From Linnemannia elongata (taxonomy: Eukaryota > Mortierellomycota > Mortierellomycetes > Mortierellales > Mortierellaceae): a DNA stretch of 64,000 nt. Under the pieces are notes generated by a model. It did no database searches. It saw only the letters and a program-made list of their open reading frames with translations, and was not told the origin of the DNA. Location: assembly GCA_036320915.1 (NCBI GenBank), contig JAXBDG010000012.1:1352501-1416500 (forward strand), read 5' to 3'. The translations under genes and the position numbers were made by a program. This document shows, piece after piece, positions 55,554-64,000 of this stretch. The first letter of the stretch is position 1; every line of letters starts with the position of its first letter.

Positions 55554-58500
55554 TTAATGAGAGCGCGAATACGCTTCATCTCTACGGCGCTTGACTTCCT
55601 TTGTGGTCTCTGCCATTTCCGAAGCCAGTCGCCTCATACGCCTGAGAGCGTGGACATGCTTCTCCGAGAAGAGGTCATCGATGTTGCTGTCGTCGATTGT
55701 CAGGGCAATCTCTGTGATGCCATCCTTGTGCTTCTTGAGGGGCCTGTCTATGAAGTACTTGGCAATCTCAAAGGGGTAACTCACGACGAGGCTGATGTAG
55801 TGTCCATGTGGCCGACAATACTGGCTGAGCTTGACTCCGTGGCCCTTGACCTTTCCTGGCTGCACCGTGCCGCGGGCTTTGATCACTTCGTCTTGAGAGA
55901 GCTTCTCGCAAAGCTTAAGTTGAACAAGGACGGGGCATAAGATTTCAGAGGCAGAGCCAGGAGAGGGTGTCGAGCCGCCAGTCTGGGTGTCATCCGGTGC
56001 CAAGCCGCTGAACCGGACAACAAAGACAATGTCCGGGCCCGACAAGTCCTCCTCAGGGAAGAAGAACGGAGGCACAGGTAGACCGTCTTGTTTCGAGTTG
56101 TTGTTGACATGCGCATCCATAAAGTCAGCCATGGTAATCTCTCGGCTGCCGGTAGTTCGCATGAGACCAGTCCATCCAACAACAGCTGCCTTGCGCTGGA
56201 ACATGCTGTGAGGAGGCTTAGCATCCTGGTACAGCTGTGCCGGAACCGTCTTGTCGTGGAACAGATGGACCATCTCGAATGGGATGCTGAATTCCCATTC
56301 CTTGCCGCGTGTTCGCTCTGTAGGGGTGCGCTCCAGCTGGTCAAGTCGGTACTGGGAATAGTCCGGGTCGTTGCTCTGGAAGTAGTTGTCCGCTGCTCGG
56401 AGCGCAAAGGGCTCGTCAATAGTGGTGTAGAAGTCGTTATTGATGAGCTTGATGCGGCCAAAGGCAGTCTCTACCAACTTGGGCAGCTGACCCTTGAACG
56501 CCATATATCCGCCCTGCGTGACAAACGTGGCTATGGCGAGCCTCAGGGTGGCCTCCACATTCCGGAACTCGGCAAAGGCCACGCTGCCCTGATCTTGACG
56601 GACATGGTCAAGCATGCGACGTAGTTCACCACAAAGGTTTCCCTCGAGACGACTCTTCTCGCCATCGGTGTTGGGGATAGAGGCTGTCGTCAGTCGATCC
56701 TCGCGCTCACGGATACGCTCCTCCCAGACCATGGGATCGTCCGCCTCGATGATATCCTCGATCGTAGAAATTATGGGTCTAAAGCGACCGCGCAGGCGGA
56801 GAAAAAGTTTCTTGACGGCTTCCTCAGGGACTAGCTCGTCTAGTCGCTGCCTGCCTCCATTATCCAGTCCCTGGCGAAGACGCTCCAGGTAGGCTGAAAT
56901 CGAGCCGACATCAGCCCAGCCAGTAAAGTCAACCACCATCTCCGACAGCCTGCTTGCCTCATATTCATCCGCGGAAAGCTTGGCACCGGATGCAGCTTCT
57001 CCAGACCACGTCAAATCGTATGAGCTCAGGCCAGTGCCGCAAGGCATGACACAAATGTCGTTCTGAGAGGTCTCATCTGCGAGGTGTCGGAAGGCAAAGA
57101 GAATAGGGGCCATAACTGGTCGGACTGTTGTCAGGTCGCTGTCGAAGAATGCAGTTGAGAAAAGCCTGCCCAGGACCTGCGACTCGTCGAGAACCATGAG
57201 GAACTTGGAGTGAACAGGAGACGATGGTGTTCGGCCGCGCAGAAGCTTGTGCACCTCTCGAAATCGTTGTTGCACAATGTTCGCGATGATGCTTGGTACA
57301 ACGCGGCTGTGTAAGTAATCACTGATTGGCTGAAAGAGGGCTTGAAAGACATCCACGAAGGCTGGCGTGGCAACTTGGAGGAGCATCCATCTCTGGCACG
57401 AAAAGGTGTCCTTGTTTCCAGCGATCTTCAAGCAGTATTCCAGAATCAAGAGCCGCGCATACAGAAGTCCATACGTGAGGTATCGTATCCTGTCTGTATT
57501 GTCCAGCTTGTTGTCTGACAAATAGATGTCGCGGTGTTGCGATAGCGCCTGGACCAAATTGTGCATATCACTTGAGCCGTAGTCCGCTGCGCCTGCGTTG
57601 AAGTAAAATCCCCAGGATCTTGACAGGAGGTCCACTGCTGTTCTTGTTTTGCCACAACCGCTGACCTATAGTATCGATATGAACGATAGTAATAGACACC
57701 GGCCAATAATCTTCGACGAGACATGATTGATGAGAAGCAGAGCCATACGTACGCCAAAAAGAGGTAGGTGACGTTTGCCTGGGAAGTCTGTCAAGATTCC
57801 TTCGGCTTGATTGTGTGGAATGCCAGACTGGTCCGGGAGGTTAACGAATAGAAGCGAAGGGGCCGTTCGAGGTCTTTCGAGCCCACGCTTGCCCACGGTA
57901 GGCAGACCTGAGATGCTGCCTTTAGTGACGGGCAAGTCGTGAGAGCCTTGCACAAACTCGTTCAGGAACGTGACGTTCCGAGATGCTGAGCTGAAAAACT
58001 TGTCCGCGATCTTGTCGAGATCCACTCTAATGTCTGTCGGCGATGCAAGACGTGATTCATCTGAGAGGTGATCAGAGAGAGGAGTGGAGACGCGAGCAGG
58101 GATAGGTGTGTGTTCTATGTCAGCACAATCAGATAAGTAGATTAAGGTAGTACAACTGACAAGCTCATGTACAAGGTGTTAATGAGAGCAAAACGTGTTG
58201 TCTTACCTTGAGGAGGGCGTCGGATGATGACGTGAATGGTTCCTTTGGGAGGTTTGTCTTTCCAGACATCTGACAGTTCACGCGTTGCTCGAAGTTTCTT
58301 CTGGTCTTTGATGATGACGTTGTCAAGCACAACGGGAATCTCGTCGTGGTCCTCGTCGTCTGGAATCGAGACGCGCCAGAGCGTGAGCTTGTCCGCGGCA
58401 ACGTCATCGAACTCAGGTGACTTCTTAGTCTTAATGTGGTCCTTGAGGTCATCAACAGTGTCGGTTGAAGGAATCTTGACAGAGAAGGCGTTGGAGGTAG

Positions 58501-58561
58501 CCTCTCCATCAACAAGACAAAACAGGGTCAAGTGGTCGTCGGTCATGGTGTTGCGAAGCAT
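55554..58561 (-). CDS. Crinkler (CRN) effector-type protein, intact
   Basis: Exons 58561-58207, 58114-57753, 57665-55554, 942 residues. Intron 1 (92 nt) is phase 1 and intron 2 (87 nt) is phase 0; intron 2 falls just before the P-loop. The header (1-118) starts MLRNTMTDDHLTLFCLVDGE and ends HVIIRRPPQ. The C-part has a P-loop GVSGCGKTRT (~239-248), Walker B KFLMVLDESQ, and late motifs GPDIVFVV and CPVLVQLKL, a D...QxK arrangement like a restriction-endonuclease fold with Q for E. Basic clusters (RPLKKHKDG, KEVKRRRDE near the C-terminus) suit nuclear entry. The family is known to act inside host or neighbouring cells, often in nuclei. No signal peptide is visible, which is common for fungal CRNs. 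An LSU rDNA fragment lies 160 bases upstream of the ATG. Confidence 0.92.
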
Positions 58562-58721
58562 TGAATAGACTGAAGGTAAAGCGAGGAGGTGGAGGATGTC
58601 GAACTTTTCTTTTGCCAACCGAAGAAGACCTGACTATTGCCTGCGAAACGCTAGGACTGAAAGAGGTGGCTGAGCTCAAAACCATACCCCTTAAAATAAA
58701 AGCAGCTATCTAGAACTGCGT

Positions 58722-58833
58722 TGGTGAACCAACACGACCTCGAATTCTAATGAAGTAAGGACTGAAAGAACCGACATCGAAGGATCAAAAAGAAACGGCG
58801 CTATGAATGCTTGGCTGCCACAAGCCAGTTATC
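58722..58833 (-). pseudogene. LSU rRNA fragment (h) in the Crinkler promoter
   Basis: GAACCGACATCGAAGGATC and ATGCTTGGCTGCCACAAGCC with the bases between match copy (b); the first part is more diverged and resembles fragment (a). Confidence 0.75.
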
Positions 58834-59739
58834 TATGTGTTGAATATCTGGCAACTCTTTCCTGAATTTTCCAGGGACTAAAGGATCAGTTGCCACACTT
58901 TTCATGGGTCAAATTCATGCTGAAAATCAAAATCAAGGAAACCTTTTTATTCTACTCGAGATTCCCACTCTCAATGAGTCCCTCTTAGGGCACTTGCGTT
59001 GTCTTTCGCAAATGTTCCGCCTCAGCCACATTCCCCACTTGACAATGTCTTTAACCTAGATCGGCTACATAAAGCAACCTTAAAGCTAGAGGAAGAAAAG
59101 TGAACTTCGATCTGGGCGAAGCACATACGTGTTCACGTGTTGGTGAGAAGAATGTGTTGGTCTCTAAAGGATCAGGATCACTCATGTTTCTGCCCTTTTC
59201 AATCAAAGAAGGGCCTTCAAGACCCATGCACAAACCCGCAGTCGTTAACCCCATATCAGGGACAAGCCGCCATCACAGGAATGCTTCTACTGCACTTTTT
59301 CTTTAGACCACACGAGCACCAGAGGAGGTACTATATTATTTTCGCACGGCGGGAATCAACCCTTGAAACTGTAGTGTTACAAAGCACTCCCAGTCCGTTG
59401 GAAGAGAGTGTGAGAGAGGGAGATGTCAAGGAGTAAAAGAGCTGTATTGTTTCTTTAATTGTATATGCATAATTGAAAACACGATGGGTCGCGCACGCTC
59501 ATCATCCAATTTCACGTTGGAATCTTTTGTTTTTTCAGCATGCTAGTGACCTGTGCATTGTTGGAGAACCATGAAAGGGTGAGCATGGATATCAACAAAC
59601 ATGCAATGCACCTACAAGGTGCAAACTGTCGAACAGATAAAAATGCAATCACTTACGTTCGACCTTTTGTTATTTTGCACATACTTATAGTTATGGCCTT
59701 CACTCTTCCCAGCGGTCCCACATGTGGTGAAAACGACCT
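58834..59739. other. Intergenic spacer
   Basis: Several frames of 60-100 codons on both strands, none with a domain or good composition. No feature supported. Confidence 0.4.
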
Positions 59740-59908
59740 CTGAGTCGAGCTGGCCATCGGAAAACCAGTCACTCCATCCCCACATACCGCTGCTCAAGGA
59801 CAGGGACAAGGAGCCAAGGAGGAATGGGACTCACCTGATTCTTCTAGCTCCTTTGAATCGCCCAAATCGACCGACTCGGACGACTCTAATGGCATGATGA
59901 GCCCATAG
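59740..59908 (+). pseudogene. Orphan coding-like 3' exon
   Basis: An open stretch ending TAG 59906-59908 reads ELAIGKPVTPSPHTAAQG.. then WDSPDSSSSFESPKSTDSDD and ends SNGMMSP. This is a typical Ser/Asp-rich disordered C-terminus of a fungal protein, but no upstream exon could be joined. Probably a gene remnant. Confidence 0.3.
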
Positions 59909-60686
59909 GAGGCTGACGGACAGTCTGAATCACTTTTGCCGTTAACGACATCGCAGAATTCTCTCTAACTGGGAAGATGGCATAATATTACCTCTGTGTG
60001 CACCATTGCTATACCGTCTCCCCCCTTTTCCTCTTCTCCCTCTTTCTTCCCTCTTTCCTCCCATTCCTGCTTCAACTTTGTGGTTTCAATTTGCTACACG
60101 TTTTGCAAAGACTATAAAAAATAAAGAATGAGCCAGGAAAAGCACGCGCCTCCACTATAACGACATATTATGGATCATGATGCATGAGCCGAAAATGAGA
60201 TGTTCGATGTGGTGGCGTTGAAGTAAAACGAGAGAGGCACGATCATCGCCTTTACCTGAATGGTTTTCGCAGATTATGTCGCTATGAGCACAGGGAATGG
60301 TGGAGACGAAGGGAATGATGAATGCGGTCGATTGGTGTATACAAAGAAGAAGGTGCAGTAATGACCTTACCCACGGCGCAGCAATGATAGAGACTATCGA
60401 TCAGGCACGAATGGATGGCGATGTGGCTTTTTTGTTTGATCATTCTGTTATACCTTCACACATAGGCAAAAAGAAAAGACACGACGGGTTGAGCCATTCT
60501 TCTTTCTCTTTCTCTTTCTCATTCTCATTCTCTTTGTTCCTTCTCTCTCGATCCATATTCACTCGCCTTCTTTCCAACAGCCAGCTTCCACGGCACATAC
60601 AACAGCAAACAACACACACCAACTCTTCGTTCCACCTCGTTCTATTCTCACACCACAGATCATCCACCTACTCTTAACCCGCTGCC
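59909..60686. other. Intergenic and promoter of the next gene
   Basis: CT-rich tracts at 60005-60065 and 60500-60560; the latter lies ~130-190 bases before the ATG at 60687 and is probably its promoter or leader. Confidence 0.45.
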
Positions 60687-61380
60687 ATGGACCTCAAAGC
60701 CCCTGCTTCGTCGGGAAATTCAGATGTCAGTCCTGTCTCGTCCTCCAACACTCACTACACTGCCACCGTCCCTGCCAACGCTTGTACCAAGTTGACCACA
60801 TGTATCAAGCCCCGCGTTTTTCACATCCGTACCAAGCCTCGCGTAAGATACAACACCGTATTGTACAAGCTAAACACAGCGAGTAGCGTTGCATATAGCG
60901 GCGCTCCTTCCTTTCGGATGTAAATGTCCATTGTTTGACCAATGTTAGTTATCTCCTCCTTGTTTGTTGTAGGACAAGGGCTACTTTGACGTTCGAGTTC
61001 GGCCCAAGGGCACCTTCCCCCGTTCTTCCTTCAAGTTCAAAAACTGGGCCACGCTTGAGGTCCAGGAGATGGGTCCGAACCCGCGCAAGACCTTGACCAG
61101 TAAGTGCAAATACCACTTCTGTTTGTTTTTTAGTAATGTTCACTAGAAGTGCTTTCGCTGTTTAATCTCTTCGGACAAGTACATGAAAGGTCTCATGTTC
61201 TTTTTAACTCGTTTCTTCGTGCACATTATTCATATAGTCAGCGCCTCCCTTGATCCGGCTGGACCAGAGCGTGATTGCGAGGAGATCACTCTCCGATTCG
61301 AGATTGATTCAACGACCGCCCCAGTCGATTCGGACTACTCGAGCAACGACGAATCTGTCGGTCACTCCAAGCTCGAATAA
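60687..61380 (+). CDS. Uncharacterised small protein, three exons
   Basis: Exons 60687-60842, 60973-61099, 61238-61380, 141 residues, phases consistent, with good splice signals (GTAAGA..TTGTAG, GTAAGT..ATATAG). The centre (VFHIRTKPRDKGYFDVRVRP, then SFKFKNWATLEVQEMGPN) alternates hydrophobic and polar residues like a beta-sandwich; the tail is acidic and Ser-rich. No signal peptide or membrane segment. I do not recognise the family. Confidence 0.7.
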
Positions 61381-62554
61381 AGCCCAATGAAGAGTCGCAA
61401 CCGGTTTGCGGGATGCTCTCAACAGCATGCATTTTTACGCGCAATGGCGTTTGTTTGCTATGTTATTTTTCTGCATCGAGATAATTTACTTTCTCTGCAA
61501 ACTTCTCCTTCATTCCCTTGCTCTGTTCCACTCCTTCCTCCTTTCCTTCCTCTTCTTCCTTCTTCCTTCCTTCCTGCCCCACCCCTCCATAGCTCACTCT
61601 GTAGTTTGGCATTGTAAAGCATGACAAGAAAAATAAAAGAGTATATATTCGTGACGATGATTTCACTGAATACGATGCATGAAGGCGCAGGCAAACAAAC
61701 ATATCAAGGTTTCTGATTCGAGAGAGAGGTTTTCATTTTTCCGTGTTTATCGCACGTCAAGACGGTGCTGTATATGAATGAACGAGGGGGGGAAGAAGAA
61801 ATGGGAAAGAACGCGCTCGTTTGTCAGCCTATCGCCCCCAGAAGAGACAGCGCGCCTAATACCGCATTCATTGTGCCCTGAAAGAAAAAAGCTTGCTCGA
61901 TTGAAGCCCAAATGATAGGTGATATACCGTATGGTGTCCACATGCATCACTGCGATCAATCACACCCCCGCACATGCCCTTTTCCTATCAGTCATAAAAA
62001 AATATGTCTTTTTAAACCACCCCCCTCGCTTTTTTTCTGTCTTTCCTTCCTATCACCATTGACCAACTTTGCTCATATGACTTTGACCCAGCAGACAGAC
62101 GGAATAACTTTAATACCAAAGTAACAATTAAAGTAATCCCAGAAAAGGTCAATGCTATGGTCAAACAACATTATTACCCGCGGGTCTACAGAGATGAAAA
62201 TAGAGTACGAAGACGCGTTTCACCGTTGCGAATCCAGTTGTTGCTCATGGTATCTTGACTTTACGCGTCCGTGTATCAAGCAAGGTTCATATACTCCAAT
62301 AGGCAAAACAAAAGGGTCAAAAGTTCAAGGTAGAAGACATAGCCTTGATGTTCATTTTTATTTCCTTTTATGCTGAAACCACTTCACGAGTACATTTTGC
62401 CTTAGGCAGCTCATTCGACACCCTTCATCTGTCTTGGATCAGGCCTCGTTTTTGTTGTACTAAGAAAGGGGTCGAGCATCGAGCAGATAACGGCTTATCC
62501 TCGTTGCTATGGAATGAACTCTCTTAGAATTCAATTTGTTTAAACATTCCACAA
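61381..62554. other. Intergenic spacer
   Basis: C/T-rich block at 61505-61590 and AT-rich sequence; no supported gene. Confidence 0.4.
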
Positions 62555-62732
62555 ATGACGGGCCTTTTGACTACACTAGAAGTCAAAGTCGGCGCCAGGG
62601 TCGTGTGTCTTGCCAATCTCGACATTCAAAACGGTCTGGTGAATGGCAGTATGGGAACAGTCCTACGAGATAGGAGGGGTGGCAAATCGCTCACAATTGA
62701 TATGCAAAAAAAAAAAAAAAAAAAAAAAAAAA
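62555..62732 (+). pseudogene. PIF1-type helicase C-terminal fragment ending in A27
   Basis: LEVKVGARVVCLANLDIQNG followed by LVNGSMGTVL is the conserved C-terminal block of PIF1 and Helitron helicases (KVGA.V...NLD...GLVNG..G.V). It lacks all earlier helicase motifs, and within ~35 codons runs into A27 (62706-62732). It is a fragment, possibly a retroposed transcript or Helitron debris. Confidence 0.65.
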
Positions 62733-63685
62733 CTACGAATTGCTTACACTCTCTTGGATAATTGAATATTAGCTTAACACATGCTCAACGCAGGCATAAT
62801 CTGTCGCAAGAACAGCATCATTGTTGTTATTTTATGTACCAAAGTTCCGCCATAGACCACGAAGTTTTTTTTTCTCTAGAATCCACCTTCTGGGTGAGAT
62901 AAGAAGACACCATGGAGAAGGCGCAGAATTTAACAAAGGGTATCGTTCAAGCTCTTCCTATTTTGACTCCCTGAAGTAAAATAAAACAAAAAAGTGAGCT
63001 TATTAAAACCGCGTTGTCCCTTGGCAAAGTCATCGCAGTCGTTAGAAAAATAAAAGTAGGTAAAAGAAGGTAAATAGATGAGTTTGACTACCAAAGGTCT
63101 TCACAACCCGAAAACAAACATACCCGAAAAGCAGAGAGTAAAAAAATCAAGCAAAACGAGTGAGCGTGGCATGAAGAAAAGAGAACGACTATTTTCTAGA
63201 GCGCATGTAGACATAGCGCACAGCTCGCGCAATGCCTTGGACTCATCTTCCTACCCTCCTCTCCACATGTCCAAAAGAGAACTGAGGGAGGAAACTAAAA
63301 AATGTTAACTGTCCCAAAAAAGCTTTGGCACGCGCAATCCGAGAAGTAGGAGGACAAACCAACAGCTTCGAAGGAAATATAAAAAGCAATCGCGAGTGTT
63401 CATTGACATCGGAGGAGCATAAAAATAAACGACAACGCACAAAGAAAATGTGGCTACTTCACAATACGTGGACCAGCTCATTCTCACTTTATAGGAGTAT
63501 GCGAGGCATATTCTAAAAAGCTGCGACCGATGGCTTGCCCTGAAACAAAAACCCCGCCCTATTGAAGTAGTTGGCTGAACTGAGCGAATACAAAATCGAA
63601 GCAAGGTTGAACAACGGCAGCATCCAAATCGTTCGCGTGTTTGTCCGCTTGATCCCAAGACTCTCCTGTTTTTCAATCGACCTAA
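62733..63685. other. Intergenic spacer
   Basis: A-rich sequence without a supported gene. Confidence 0.4.
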
Positions 63686-63980
63686 CTATTGACCTGTTCT
63701 ATCCTTTCCTACCCACAGTAAAAAAAAATAAGGATCAACCTTTTCACGTTGTTCCTTGATAAGGTTGGAGAGGTGTTCGTAAACATCACTGTTGGGTACA
63801 AATGTAGGAAATATCATATCGGATATAACAATAGCGGTTTCGACAACTTCATGCTGGCCCAACAAGCCGTATATTCCAACTTGGCGATCAAGAAGGTCAT
63901 GGTTGATGGTGGCAATAGGCTCCTTTCCATGACCGTCTCCCACCTTAAAGTTTTCGCCCTTTATATAGTGCTCATGGCCT
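63686..63980 (-). CDS. Partial uncharacterised coding exon at the window edge
   Basis: Read on the minus strand, HYIKGENFKVGDGHGKEPIA.. through LLGQHEVVETAIVISDMIFP to EQREKVDPYFF has protein-like composition with no stop for ~95 codons. An AG (GTAG/AGAGGCC) near 63981 could be its acceptor, and GTAGGAAAGG near 63711 a donor. The rest of the gene would lie outside the window. Family not recognised. Confidence 0.35.
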
Positions 63981-64000
63981 CTCTACGTAGAGGATGCGAA

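Overview
The window is nuclear DNA of a filamentous fungus, most likely an early-diverging Mortierella-type species (Mortierellomycotina). The genes are spliced with short GT..AG introns. Housekeeping proteins are fungal or eukaryotic: eIF2B beta, the CAF1/POP2 deadenylase, eL28 and a ubiquitin-eL40 fusion. There are two Crinkler (CRN) genes, non-LTR retrotransposons, and many degenerate copies of the LSU rRNA 3' end. The genus is an inference; the sequence fixes only the fungal, non-yeast type.

Layout. 0-22 kb is a repeat-rich accessory region. It holds an RNase H retroelement ORF, a Crinkler gene broken by one in-frame stop, a decayed EN-RT-zinc-finger LINE, a gene-poor stretch, a seven-exon PD-(D/E)XK nuclease-like gene, LSU rDNA fragments, and two adjacent retroelement insertions, each with a readable target-site duplication and A tail. 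22-32 kb holds a minisatellite, a secreted protein with two tandem CS-alpha-beta (defensin-like) cysteine modules, a frameshifted small secreted protein gene, a VC0807-like membrane protein with a polyglutamine tail, an uncharacterised gene cluster, and an inverted duplication lying between two LSU rDNA fragments.

32-53 kb is the conserved core. It contains a six-exon kelch-transmembrane-kinase gene (receptor-like kinase, 1215 aa predicted), eIF2B beta divergent from CAF1, then eL28 and ubiquitin-eL40, a single-pass membrane protein and an F-box/LRR-like protein. 53-64 kb is accessory again: a near-perfect foldback MITE, a Crinkler relic, an intact three-exon Crinkler with an LSU rDNA fragment just upstream, an uncharacterised three-exon gene, and a PIF1-type helicase fragment ending in an A tract.

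The most interesting themes are four. The two Crinklers have identical 355-nt header exons, each ending in a phase-1 intron exactly at the header/C-domain junction, which suggests intron-assisted domain shuffling. A surface kelch receptor is fused to a cytoplasmic kinase. One secreted peptide carries two defensin-like modules. At least eight LSU rDNA 3'-end fragments lie all in one orientation. Exon structures were built by hand from splice signals and reading-frame phase and were not tested by RNA data.
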